A stretch of DNA of 11,851 nt from positions 1 through 11,851 of the forward strand of contig JAADFT010000550.1 of the NCBI GenBank assembly GCA_013152765.1, read 5' to 3'. This document shows, piece after piece, positions 1 through 7,042 of this stretch (positions are counted from its first letter, which is position 1; every line of letters begins with the position of its first letter). A program made the position numbers and the translations under genes. Source of the stretch: Calditrichota bacterium. GTDB taxonomy: Bacteria; Zhuqueibacterota; Zhuqueibacteria; Oleimicrobiales; Geothermoviventaceae. Below the pieces are notes generated by a model, which was given only the letters and a program-made list of their open reading frames with translations, did not search any database and was not told where the DNA came from.

Positions 1-244
1 GCTCCCTTCACCCGGTAACGATTCAGTGTCTCTCCGTCCTTTTCGCGGGGATGCTTCTGTCGGGCAGACCTTGCTCTGCCGCCCTTCACGACAAAAGGCA
101 ACTCCCTCCACCAGCACCGAACTTGCGCTTAGCCCCCTGTCCCGAAACACTCGCACCGGACTCAATTTAGCGAAGTGATTTCGGCTTTGCAACAACTACT
201 CCGGGGCTCTCTTTCCTGTTCGTTCCACTGTTTTTCAGCAAGGT

Positions 245-264
245 GGACGCGCAGAAGCGCGTCC
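245..264. repeat. Perfect 8-bp inverted repeat, 4-nt loop
   Basis: GGACGCGC (245-252) and GCGCGTCC (257-264) are exact reverse complements around the tetraloop AGAA. No T-tract follows on either strand, so it is not a classic intrinsic terminator. It begins a run of three adjacent stem-loops ending near 343. Confidence 0.75.
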
Positions 265-270
265 CTCCGA

Positions 271-324
271 GCTTCCCGCCTTCGAGGCAGATCCTCTTCT
301 TTAAGAGGATACCTCAGGGAACGC
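271..324. repeat. Long imperfect stem-loop
   Basis: The core is ATCCTCTT (291-298) and AAGAGGAT (303-310), a perfect 8-bp stem around CTTT. Outside it GAGG (284-287) pairs with CCTC (312-315), and TTCCC (273-277) pairs with GGGAA (317-321). GC (271-272) can pair with GC (323-324) across a one-base bulge. Together these give about 19 base pairs interrupted by small internal loops. A second short stem, GAGTCC/GGACTC (326-331/335-340), follows directly. Confidence 0.65.
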
Positions 325-434
325 AGAGTCCTCCGGACTCCGCCGCAACCAAACCATTCGTCTTAACTCAGGTCCGCCTCACGGGCCCGGATCAGAAAGA
401 GCGACCAGAAGGCTGCCTCCTCGCCATTTTCCAG

Positions 435-463
435 TTGACATCTTTCTCACATTGTGTTAACAT
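435..463 (+). promoter_or_regulatory. Sigma70-type promoter of the permease gene
   Basis: A perfect -35 box TTGACA (435-440) is followed by a 17-bp spacer and the -10 box TAACAT (458-463), which matches TATAAT at four of six positions. The TG one base before the -10 (455-456) gives an extended -10 element. Transcription would start near 470, leaving a leader of about 65 nt before the ATG at 536. No operator-like palindrome overlaps it. Confidence 0.75.
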
Positions 464-535
464 TCCCGCCAACGCGAGTGAAACCCTGCATCTTGGCCTG
501 AAGACCTAACCATCGGTAGAGAAAGGATCGATCCC

Positions 536-1900
536 ATGGCAGGTCAGCACCCTTCCATCGCACAGCGCCTCGATCAGTTGTACGAATTCGACCGCGAACC
601 CGTCCGACCGGACAAGCTGCAGGGGGCGTGGAAATTCGCAGCCCTGTACGCCGGTGAGCATGTAGCCGCCACCGAATTCGTAATCGGAGCCATGTTTGTC
701 ATCCACGGGGTTGGAGCAAAGGACCTCTTCTGGGGTCTTCTGGTTGGGAACGTTCTCGCCGTGCTCTCGTGGGCTTTCATCGTGGCCCCGATTGCCGTAC
801 GCACGCGGCTGACGCTCTACTGGTACCTTCGAAAAATCGCTGGACCGGGACTCACTTTCCTCTACAACGTGGCGAACGCTTTTCTGTACGCGATTCTGGC
901 TGGTGCCATGATCTCCGTCTCGGCAACCGCTGTGGGCCTCGCGTTTGACATCAAGACACCCGGTCTGACGGACGTGCTCCCGACCAGCGTCGGCTGGGTT
1001 GTGGTCACTCTGTTTGTGGGCGGTGTCGTCACCCTGTTCGCCATTCTTGGCTTCGACAAAGTGTCCAAATTCTCTTCGGTCAGCTCCCCCTGGTTGTTTG
1101 CCATCTTCATCGCCGGAGCCCTCGCCCTCCTACCAGACATCGGGCACGTACACAGCCTGTCCGACTTCTGGACTCTCGCCAAAACGCGCATCTGGACCGG
1201 CGTTCCCGAGCCAGGTCAGGAGAAGTACGGCTTCTGGCACATCGCCTTCTTCGCGTGGTTCTGCAACCTGGCCATGCACGTGGGCCTCTCCGACATGGCC
1301 ATTCTTCGCTACGCTCGCAAATGGACTTACGGGTTTCTGTCGGCTTTCGGCATGATCCCCGGTCACTACATCGCGTGGATTGCCTCGGGGATCATGGTGG
1401 CCGCGGTCGGTCGCAAAATGGATCCCGGGCTCATGGCCTACACGGCGGCCGGGTTAGCAGGTGCGCTTGCCGTCCTCGTAGCCGGCTGGACGACTTCGAA
1501 CCCCACCATGTACCGAGCCGGTCTTGCCCTTCAGGTCGTCACACCCAACTGGGCCCGCTGGAAGGTCACGCTGGCGGCTGGTCTTGTCACCTCAATCGTG
1601 GCCTGCTTTCCGGTCGTGTTCATGCGCCTGCTGGACTTCGTGGCTCTCTACGGCCTGATCCTGATGCCCATCGGCGCCGTGGTATTCGCCGAACACTGGA
1701 TTCTTCCAAGGCTGCACCTGCAACAGTACAAAGCAGAAAAGCGACATCTCTTCATCAACTGGACCGCCTTAGTGACGTGGATTGGCAGCCTCGCACTTGT
1801 GTTCGCCCTGCCCATTCACCTCTTCTTCAAGTGGTTGCCCGGTTACTTCATCGCCATTGGCCTGTACGTTGGTCTCAGTTTCCTGACCGCGAAAGAGTAA
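536..1900 (+). CDS. NCS1-like (purine/cytosine permease type) transporter
   Basis: This 454-residue, very hydrophobic inner-membrane protein has about 12 predicted membrane segments, for example around residues 42-60, 65-87, 104-134, 152-172, 185-200, 270-291, 300-318, 343-363, 366-388, 408-427 and 434-450. Its length and the polar stretch at 318-333 (GWTTSNPTMYRAGLAL) resemble the NCS1 nucleobase:cation symporters, where a similar Asn/Tyr-containing segment occurs in CodB-type permeases. The substrate cannot be read from sequence: nucleobase, hydantoin, allantoin or thiamine-precursor uptake are all possible, probably ion-coupled. The ATG is supported by AAAGGA (522-527) eight bases upstream and by the promoter at 435-463. 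A small membrane protein follows after 12 bp. A remote SSS/LeuT-fold family would be the main alternative. Confidence 0.7.
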   Translation: MAGQHPSIAQRLDQLYEFDREPVRPDKLQGAWKFAALYAGEHVAATEFVIGAMFVIHGVGAKDLFWGLLVGNVLAVLSWAFIVAPIAVRTRLTLYWYLRKIAGPGLTFLYNVANAFLYAILAGAMISVSATAVGLAFDIKTPGLTDVLPTSVGWVVVTLFVGGVVTLFAILGFDKVSKFSSVSSPWLFAIFIAGALALLPDIGHVHSLSDFWTLAKTRIWTGVPEPGQEKYGFWHIAFFAWFCNLAMHVGLSDMAILRYARKWTYGFLSAFGMIPGHYIAWIASGIMVAAVGRKMDPGLMAYTAAGLAGALAVLVAGWTTSNPTMYRAGLALQVVTPNWARWKVTLAAGLVTSIVACFPVVFMRLLDFVALYGLILMPIGAVVFAEHWILPRLHLQQYKAEKRHLFINWTALVTWIGSLALVFALPIHLFFKWLPGYFIAIGLYVGLSFLTAKE

Positions 1901-1912
1901 AGGAGAACACGG

Positions 1913-2104
1913 ATGCGCTGGTCGAAAACGCTTGCTGTGGTCGTCTCCCTTGCTTCCCTTGTGCTCATTCTGACTCTGGCCGCACTGCGCTGCTGCGGGT
2001 CCGTGCCGTTCGAAACTTACCGGCTGTGGACCAACATTGCAACGCTCGTGTGGTTCGCAACGGCGCCTTTCTGGTTGTGGCCGAGTGACAAAAGTCCGGT
2101 ATGA
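1913..2104 (+). CDS. Small two-helix membrane protein, possible permease partner
   Basis: This 63-residue protein starts 12 bp after the permease stop, and its ribosome-binding site AAGGAG (1900-1905) begins on the last base of that stop. It has two predicted membrane helices, about residues 5-25 and 36-56. The second ends in the aromatic segment LVWFATAPFWLWP, followed by a short charged tail. I do not recognise a named family. Small two-helix proteins encoded beside secondary transporters are known (DUF485, DUF4212 and DUF3311 beside SSS symporters), so an accessory or stabilising subunit of the upstream permease is a reasonable inference, not a demonstration. The pair is co-directional and almost certainly co-transcribed. 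Confidence 0.7.
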   Translation: MRWSKTLAVVVSLASLVLILTLAALRCCGSVPFETYRLWTNIATLVWFATAPFWLWPSDKSPV

Positions 2105-2210
2105 GCAAAAGCACGAAGGAGCGGACAGGAAGACTCGCGGGGAAGACTGGCCGCGCCCAGAACGCCCCCTTACACAGCTCTACAGGTCACAAAGCCACGT
2201 CGGCCACACG

Positions 2211-2813
2211 TCAGGAGCGCAAAGGGTTGCCTTGCAAACGAAAACCGCCGAGGTTTGCATCCAGGAAAATTCTCCCCCGTACGCCGAACAGCTTGCAGAG
2301 GTACAACAAAGCAGGTTTTGTTGGGCCACCCCCCTTGGCTACATCGTGAATGAGCACCAGCGCATCGTCTGCCAGCCACCGCGCGATGTTCCCAAAATCG
2401 AAGAGAATGTCGTACACGTCGTGACTGGCGTCGTGGAAAAACACGTCGATGCTTTCGAGCCCGAGTGGCTCCGGATTGAAGAACTGCGTCTGGCCTCGCA
2501 CCAGGGTAACGATGTCCAGCAGTCCCCGTTCCCTCAGGTTGCGTTCGGCGGTAGCCCAGGTGTCTCCCGTGTGTCCTGTGCCTCGTGAGTCGAACGTGTC
2601 GACGCTGATTACGCGCCCGCCCTTCTCGCGGGCAACCAGGGCCAGAACCGACGTGGACGCCGCACAGTAGGTGCCAAACTCCAGGAAAGTCAACCCGGAC
2701 CTTTCGGGCATCTCAGAGATCAGCACAGCGTAAAGCCCACGGGCCTGCTCGTGTGTCAACATTTCTGGATCTTCCCACTGCCGGAGGAGACGATCAATTT
2801 CCTCGGGCACCAT
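2211..2813 (-). CDS. Class I SAM-dependent methyltransferase (Methyltransf_24-like)
   Basis: This 200-residue, probably cytoplasmic protein has a Rossmann-type methyltransferase pattern. The glycine-rich SAM-binding motif I is FLEFGTYCAAST (43-54). The acidic end of beta2 is VDTFDS (71-76), the loop DVFFHDASH (123-131) resembles the D-x-x-F-x-D-A-x-H element of Methyltransf_24/cephalosporin-hydroxylase-like proteins, and ALVLIHDV (151-158) looks like the following strand with a possible metal-ligand Asp. The substrate is unknown; relatives act on sugars, catechols or small metabolites. Start: ATG with AAGGAGG six bases upstream. The gene stands alone: it converges on the permease pair across 106 bp without a clear terminator, and a 386-bp spacer separates it from rseP. 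The 200-residue length is typical of the family. Confidence 0.8.
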   Translation of the reverse strand: MVPEEIDRLLRQWEDPEMLTHEQARGLYAVLISEMPERSGLTFLEFGTYCAASTSVLALVAREKGGRVISVDTFDSRGTGHTGDTWATAERNLRERGLLDIVTLVRGQTQFFNPEPLGLESIDVFFHDASHDVYDILFDFGNIARWLADDALVLIHDVAKGGGPTKPALLYLCKLFGVRGRIFLDANLGGFRLQGNPLRS

Positions 2814-2895
2814 TTGCAGCCTCCTTAACAGAACGCTTCATCCCTACCAGCAAAAGTGGCCGACCACTCCAACGCGCGGTTCGGAACCATTTCAA

Positions 2896-2930
2896 AGCGG
2901 TCTTCTTCTGAGCCTTCCTCAGAAACCGCT
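2896..2930 (-). repeat. Bipartite 13-bp stem-loop in methyltransferase leader
   Basis: AGCGGT (2896-2901) pairs with ACCGCT (2925-2930), and TTCTGAG (2906-2912) pairs with CTCAGAA (2918-2924) around a 5-nt loop. That is 13 base pairs with a 4-nt bulge on one side (2902-2905). It lies about 80 bp upstream of the methyltransferase ATG. Two shorter palindromes (GGTTC/GAACC at 2878-2888; AGTGG/CCACT at 2855-2868) lie between it and the start codon. Confidence 0.65.
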
Positions 2931-3022
2931 CTTGTACGCCCCTGTTTTCGTTTGTGGGAAAACTACACTCCGGCTGGGAAATTCAACCATCCAGTCCAGC
3001 AATTGAGGGACAAACTACCGAA

Positions 3023-3047
3023 GCCGCAAAAGCTCGACCTTTGCGGC
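3023..3047 (-). repeat. Perfect 8-bp inverted repeat, 9-nt loop
   Basis: GCCGCAAA (3023-3030) and TTTGCGGC (3040-3047) are exact reverse complements. On the minus strand no T-run follows the stem, so a terminator role is not supported by itself. Confidence 0.65.
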
Positions 3048-3089
3048 CTGGCTTGAGGTGGGAACAGCAAGAAAGACCGTTTTCCTGAG

Positions 3090-3124
3090 CAGGCAATGGG
3101 AGCTGGAGCAGTCCCCATTGCCTG
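3090..3124 (-). repeat. Perfect 11-bp inverted repeat downstream of rseP
   Basis: CAGGCAATGGG (3090-3100) and CCCATTGCCTG (3114-3124) match exactly around a 13-nt loop. This is the longest perfect palindrome I found in the window, 76 bp past the rseP stop. In the direction of transcription it is followed by CTCAGGAAAACGG and only then TCTTTCTT. It could therefore be a weak terminator, a 3'-end-stabilising hairpin or part of a structured RNA. Confidence 0.7.
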
Positions 3125-3199
3125 AACCGCTCGAAGCGTCGTTCCGTCCAAACCGATCGCGGATCAGCCGCGTCGCCTCTCACGCTTTCCTTCGGGTCA

Positions 3200-4249
3200 T
3201 CAGTGCAGCAAACGCATGATGTCGTTCGCAATCACAAGCACCATCAGGGCGAGCAAGATCACCATGCCGATTTGCTGCACCACCAGGCGCACCTTGTTGG
3301 ACACAGGCCGCCGGGTGATTCCTTCGATCGCCAGGAGGACCAGGTGGCCGCCGTCCAGCGCCGGAATCGGGAAAAGGTTCAACCAGCCCAAGTTCAAACT
3401 CAGAAAGGCGATGAGCCCGAGCAAACTGACCATGCCGTGTCGGGCGCTCTCACCCGCAAGTTGCGCAATTCGAACGGGGCCGCCAAGCCCCTCGCGGACA
3501 GACACCTGGCCGGAAGCCATCAAGAGCAAGGAGCGGCCAAGCAACTTTGAAAGGTACCAGGTGTAGCTGACCGAGCTGGTAAACGCTTTCCACAGGCTGA
3601 CCCGCCGCACCTCCACAGCAGGGCCAATCCCGATTAAGCTGACCCCTCTGACCACGTCCGTCATCGGCCGAACGAACACGGTGTCGAGCCGGCCGTCACG
3701 CTCGCGTACGATCTCCAGCCGCTTGTTGCCGGCGTGATGAATGATGCGCGTCAGATCATCCCAGGACTTGATCTGGGTGCCTTCGATTGCCACAATTCGG
3801 TCGCCCGGCTTGAACCCGGCAGAATCAGCGGGCGAGCCAGGCTCCACCGCGCCTACGATCGGCCCCTTCGGAACCCCCACACCCGTGTGGTAGGTGAGTC
3901 CGGTGAAAATCGCCACCGCCAGAAGCATGTTCATCAGCGGGCCCGCAAAGATCACCAGAAAGCGCGCCCACAGCGGCTTCGACATGAATTCCCAGGGTTC
4001 ACCTTTGATCGTGTCGGCGTCGAGGCTCTCGTCGATCATGCCGGCCATTTTCACGTAGCCACCGAGCGGAATCGCCGAGATGCAGTAGTCTGTCTCGCCG
4101 ATTTTGACGCCAAACAGTCGGGGCGGAAAGCCAAGGGAAAAGCGCTCTACCCGGATGCCCACCGCTTTCGCCGCCAGAAAATGACCGAGCTCGTGCACGA
4201 AAATCAACAGCCCAAGAACAAAGACAAAAGCAACGATGGTCACGGACAT
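3200..4249 (-). CDS. rseP: RIP metalloprotease RseP (site-2 protease)
   Basis: This is an intramembrane zinc metalloprotease of 349 residues. In well-studied relatives it cuts anti-sigma factors within the membrane after a first periplasmic cut, releasing the envelope-stress sigma factor, and it also clears signal-peptide remnants. The zinc motif HELGH is at residues 19-23 in the first membrane helix. The second conserved element NLFPIPALDGGH (291-302) supplies the third metal ligand. A single PDZ domain spans about 125-197, with the typical GSPADSAGFKPGD segment; the E. coli protein (450 residues) has two, and the shorter one-PDZ form is common outside Proteobacteria. Further helices lie near 96-118, 275-293 and 324-345. 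The ATG lies three bases after the dxr stop, with GAGG upstream, so translation is probably coupled. No anti-sigma substrate gene is in view. Confidence 0.95.
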   Translation of the reverse strand: MSVTIVAFVFVLGLLIFVHELGHFLAAKAVGIRVERFSLGFPPRLFGVKIGETDYCISAIPLGGYVKMAGMIDESLDADTIKGEPWEFMSKPLWARFLVIFAGPLMNMLLAVAIFTGLTYHTGVGVPKGPIVGAVEPGSPADSAGFKPGDRIVAIEGTQIKSWDDLTRIIHHAGNKRLEIVRERDGRLDTVFVRPMTDVVRGVSLIGIGPAVEVRRVSLWKAFTSSVSYTWYLSKLLGRSLLLMASGQVSVREGLGGPVRIAQLAGESARHGMVSLLGLIAFLSLNLGWLNLFPIPALDGGHLVLLAIEGITRRPVSNKVRLVVQQIGMVILLALMVLVIANDIMRLLH

Positions 4250-4252
4250 TCG

Positions 4253-5440
4253 TCAAACCTCAGCACTGTTTTCCAGGGTGCGGATCGCTTCTTCGGCGCG
4301 CCGCCGGGTTTCCTCGTCCACCGAGAGCAAATCTTCCACCGACTCAGGTTGCCTGGGTGTGTGTTCGGCCAGCGCAGTTTCGATCACTCGCGCGATGTCC
4401 AGGTATCTAATTCTGCCGTCCAAAAAGGCCTGCACCGCCACTTCGTTGCTTGCGTTCAAAACCGCCGGCGCCGTGCCACCGGTTTCGGCAGCCTTGTAAG
4501 CGAGACGAAGTGCCGGGAACTTGTCAAGGTCCGGCTCCTCAAACTGGAGATTCCGAACTTTGAAAAAGTCGACTCGCGGGAAATCCGAAACCAGGCGCTC
4601 CGGGTACGAGAGAGCAAGCTGAATCGGGAGCCGCATGTCGGGCAGGCCAAGCTGCGCTTTCACAGAGCCGTCCACCAGCTCCACCATCGAGTGCACGATC
4701 GACTGCGGGTGAATGAGCACCTGAATCCTGGACACAGGAAGCCCGAAAAGCCAGTGCGCCTCGATGACTTCCAGTCCCTTGTTCATCAAGGTGGCGCTGT
4801 CAATCGTGATCTTTGGCCCCATCACCCAGTTGGGGTGGGCCAGCGCCTGTTCCACCGTCACATGTTTCAGTTCCTCAAGCGGCGTGGTACGGAACGGGCC
4901 ACCTGAGCCAGTGAGCAGAATCTTCGCCAACGCGTCGGGCGGCTCGCCCATCAGGCACTGAAAGATGGCGCTGTGCTCGGAATCGATGGGCAGAATGCTC
5001 GCCCCGGTTTCCCGAGCCTTTGGCATGATCAACGCGCCACCTACGACCAGGCTCTCCTTGTTCGCCAGTGCCACATTCCGCCCGGCGGCTACAGCCCGGT
5101 AGGTGGGCAACAGCCCCACAGCTCCCACAAGTCCGTTCACCACCAGGTCCACGTTCCGCCACTCGACGACCTCAGTCAGCCCTTCCTGGCCGACCAGCAC
5201 CCTTGTTCCCAACGACTGCAGCGACATGGACCACTCTTCAGCCACAGCCCTGTCGCCCACCACCACAACCTGCGGCTGAAATTCGGACACGGCCGCCGCC
5301 AGATCCGCAACGCGGCGGTGCGTCGTCAGGCCAACGACCTCGAATTTGTCTCTGTGTCGCCGAACGACGTCGAGACACTGGCGTCCGATGGAACCGGTGG
5401 CCCCCAGAATAACCAGACGTTTGCGACCCGCAGGAATCAC
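4253..5440 (-). CDS. dxr: 1-deoxy-D-xylulose 5-phosphate reductoisomerase
   Basis: Dxr converts 1-deoxy-D-xylulose 5-phosphate to 2-C-methyl-D-erythritol 4-phosphate with NADPH and a divalent metal, the committed step of the MEP isoprenoid pathway in the cytosol. The 395-residue length is normal. The NADPH motif GATGSIG is at 13-19 and LANKES at 125-130. Metal-binding IDSEHSAIFQ is at 152-161, TGSGGPF at 177-183, MNKGLEVIEAHWLF at 219-232 and HPQSIVHSMVE at 244-254. All key blocks are intact. The start is GTG, placing the first strand KRLVILGATG correctly. It lies four bases after the stop of the upstream barrel gene, whose end carries GGTGAG as a short-spaced Shine-Dalgarno. With rseP directly downstream this is the common dxr-rseP pair, but here placed after lpxA. 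Confidence 0.97.
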   Translation of the reverse strand: MIPAGRKRLVILGATGSIGRQCLDVVRRHRDKFEVVGLTTHRRVADLAAAVSEFQPQVVVVGDRAVAEEWSMSLQSLGTRVLVGQEGLTEVVEWRNVDLVVNGLVGAVGLLPTYRAVAAGRNVALANKESLVVGGALIMPKARETGASILPIDSEHSAIFQCLMGEPPDALAKILLTGSGGPFRTTPLEELKHVTVEQALAHPNWVMGPKITIDSATLMNKGLEVIEAHWLFGLPVSRIQVLIHPQSIVHSMVELVDGSVKAQLGLPDMRLPIQLALSYPERLVSDFPRVDFFKVRNLQFEEPDLDKFPALRLAYKAAETGGTAPAVLNASNEVAVQAFLDGRIRYLDIARVIETALAEHTPRQPESVEDLLSVDEETRRRAEEAIRTLENSAEV

Positions 5441-5444
5441 TGGC

Positions 5445-6227
5445 TCACCGAAAGCTAAACGTTAGGCCGGCGTTGAAACCAGAAAACTTGGCGACGGAGT
5501 AATCCAGGTTGAACTTGATGAACGGAAACGGACTGAACGTGAAGCCAAAAGCAGCGTTGGCGCCCGTCCGGTTGTAGCTCGCCGAGAATCCGGTCGGGTA
5601 CAGTTCGGATTGGGGTAGCTCAACCTGCATTTTCGTCCAGTCGAAACCGAGTCCGCCGTAGAAACCGAAGAAGGGCAATCCCTTGCTGACCACGATCCGC
5701 ACGCTCATCACATCAGTGGTGCCGATGTCGAACGTCTCCGGCACAGTGAGACGGTGAAAAGCACCGATCAGCGTAACCCGTGGCAGGAGGAGCTGCTGCA
5801 CAACGCCCCACTTCAGCGCAGCTCCAACAACCTGCACAGTGCCGCGCGTTGGAGCGTCGCCGAAGGTCACACTGATTCCGCGAACCATGACTTCCAGATG
5901 TCCCGGCAGTCCAAGGCTGGCATGAAGCATGGGCACAGCCAGGAATTCTTTGTCCTTCAACGGCCCTGCGGGAACGTCTTTGTACTCTGAGGGAACAAAC
6001 ACCGAAATGATCCTTACTCCCGCGTCGAAACCGCCGATGCCGTGCAGCTTTGCCGTGTGGTACATGCCACCCGGCAGCACCGAGCCCAGAAAATCCGCCA
6101 CCTGATTCGCTTTGGCATCCAGCTCGTCAGGGGTGTACATGTGCAGGTCGAAGTTTTGCGCCCGCAGTTCAGGCGCGGCCAGCAGCGACCCGCAGATCGC
6201 CAGCACGAGTAGCAGTCGCTTGCCCAT
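5445..6227 (-). CDS. Predicted outer-membrane beta-barrel protein (DUF6588-like)
   Basis: This 260-residue secreted protein has a signal peptide at 1-23 (Lys-Arg, hydrophobic core LLLVLAICGSLLAA, cleavage near LRA/QN). A short helical stretch (about 31-50) follows, then alternating-residue strands rich in Gly and aromatics (for example 65-78, 112-123, 147-160, 172-195, 215-260). It ends GLTFSFR, with an aromatic near the C-terminus as in barrel proteins recognised by BamA. The pattern resembles the DUF6588 family of FCB-type bacteria; I am moderately sure of that name and know no function. The start is well fixed: AGGAGG followed eight bases later by ATG. Both sit inside the upstream lipM-like gene, giving a 59-bp overlap in another frame. 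The dxr start follows its stop by four bases. Confidence 0.75.
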   Translation of the reverse strand: MGKRLLLVLAICGSLLAAPELRAQNFDLHMYTPDELDAKANQVADFLGSVLPGGMYHTAKLHGIGGFDAGVRIISVFVPSEYKDVPAGPLKDKEFLAVPMLHASLGLPGHLEVMVRGISVTFGDAPTRGTVQVVGAALKWGVVQQLLLPRVTLIGAFHRLTVPETFDIGTTDVMSVRIVVSKGLPFFGFYGGLGFDWTKMQVELPQSELYPTGFSASYNRTGANAAFGFTFSPFPFIKFNLDYSVAKFSGFNAGLTFSFR

Positions 6228-7041
6228 CCTTCAACCCTCCTTTCGTCAACAAGAACGATTCCCTCAGCGACTCAACAAGCTCCAGTTCGTTTTCGTGCAG
6301 AGTGTCCGGTTCAAAATCCGCCCCGAAGACTTCGGCGAAACCCGCTTGCACTGCGTTCGCAACTTCGTCAAAATCGAGCGGTCTACCAGCCAGCTCGTTC
6401 AGGCAAACTGTTCGCGCCGCAAGAAAATCCCTGAGCCATTTCTTCTCCAGGTCAGTGCCGAGCGTGTAGTCAGCCAGAGCAAGATGTGCCGGACCGACAA
6501 GGATGGAGCCGTGCTGAAGCAGAGCCCTGGGGTAGTGTCGCTGCGCACTTCCGACCAGCTTCTTGCCGTCGACCTGAATTTCGTACCTTGCGGAGCTCCC
6601 GAAGCAGGGCACGTCGTTGCGCCGGGCCCGGAAGTCCGCCGAATGCCGTTTCGCAGCGGCAAAATCGACCGGCAGCCCGAGTCTTTGCAGCCCTCTCCGC
6701 AGAGCCTCACTGATGATGCGGTACGTCTTCGAGATCCCCGGAGAAAAGCTTCGATGCCCACTCGGCACAACCACGCTGTACGTCAATTCTTCCGCGTGCA
6801 GGATGGCACGTCCACCCGTGGGCCGTCGCACAACGTCCACACCGTCCGCCCTGCAACGTTCGAAATCGATCTCCCCGGGATCTTGATGGTAGCCAAGTGA
6901 AACAGCCCAGGGGCGCCAGTCGAAAAAACGCAACACAGGTGTTGAATCAGCCTCGGCGCTGACCGCCAGCGCCTCGTCCACGGCCATGTTTGTGGCACCG
7001 TCCAGACCACGAGTCACCAGCAAGCGCCAGCGTTCCCGCAC
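6169..7041 (-). CDS. lipM: Octanoyl/lipoyl protein transferase, LipM-like (BPL/LplA family)
   Basis: This cytosolic enzyme of the biotin/lipoate ligase fold probably moves an octanoyl group from ACP to a lipoyl domain. The family start (WRLL...NMAVDEAL, residues 5-25) follows directly from a GTG one base after the lpxA stop. The 290-residue form is therefore preferred over a longer ATG form that would overlap lpxA by 80 bp. RRPTGGRAILH (72-82) is the ligand-binding loop. PCFGSSARYEI (145-155) is followed by the VDGKKLVGSAQ element and LLQHGSIL (174-181). Cys146 sits where LipM-type octanoyltransferases have their catalytic Cys, which favours octanoyltransfer over ATP-dependent ligation. A plain lipoate ligase remains possible. 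The last about 20 residues (overlapping the next gene) look non-conserved. No lipA, gcvH or lipL is in the window. Confidence 0.85.
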   Translation of the reverse strand: MRERWRLLVTRGLDGATNMAVDEALAVSAEADSTPVLRFFDWRPWAVSLGYHQDPGEIDFERCRADGVDVVRRPTGGRAILHAEELTYSVVVPSGHRSFSPGISKTYRIISEALRRGLQRLGLPVDFAAAKRHSADFRARRNDVPCFGSSARYEIQVDGKKLVGSAQRHYPRALLQHGSILVGPAHLALADYTLGTDLEKKWLRDFLAARTVCLNELAGRPLDFDEVANAVQAGFAEVFGADFEPDTLHENELELVESLRESFLLTKGGLKDGQATATRAGDLRVAAGRA

Positions 7042-7042
7042 C

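Larger units (their letters stand above)
1..434. other. Gene-free region with stem-loops
   Basis: No protein gene is recognisable here. Frames open to the left edge exist on the plus strand (to stops at 168-170 and 176-178) and on the minus strand (leftward from a TTG near 195). Their translations are Ser/Pro/Arg-rich, lack any motif I know and have no ribosome-binding site, so I do not call them. What the stretch does hold is a group of inverted repeats: arms 63-68/75-80, 245-252/257-264, the long imperfect stem 271-324, 326-331/335-340, and a weaker wobble stem 371-376/388-393. It lies upstream of the permease promoter and may be the 3' region of a gene beyond the left edge, or a non-coding RNA. 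Confidence 0.5.
2814..3199. other. Spacer between rseP and methyltransferase gene, rich in stem-loops
   Basis: No protein gene is supported here; short ORFs on both strands are compositionally random. The stretch holds six inverted repeats in about 320 bp: 2855-2859/2864-2868, 2878-2882/2884-2888, the bipartite stem 2896-2930, 3023-3030/3040-3047, 3090-3100/3114-3124, and 3158-3162/3168-3172. Read leftward it is the 3' side of rseP and the leader of the methyltransferase gene, whose Shine-Dalgarno (about 2820-2826) closes the region. No convincing -35/-10 pair was seen on the minus strand. Confidence 0.6.

Noticed and set aside
1..195. Open frames reaching the left edge, possibly ends of a neighbouring gene
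   Set aside because: Two plus-strand frames and one minus-strand frame are open for only 55-65 codons with Ser/Pro/Arg-rich translations and no motif, so none can be chosen.
2101..2349. 82-codon plus-strand ORF whose ATG overlaps the stop of the small membrane protein
   Set aside because: It lies largely antisense to the 3' part of the methyltransferase gene, is a basic low-complexity translation without motifs, and has no good ribosome-binding site. The ATGA overlap alone is not enough.
3090..3124. 11-bp hairpin as intrinsic terminator of rseP
   Set aside because: The stem is followed by an A-rich stretch and only a distant broken T-run, so it is listed as an inverted repeat instead.
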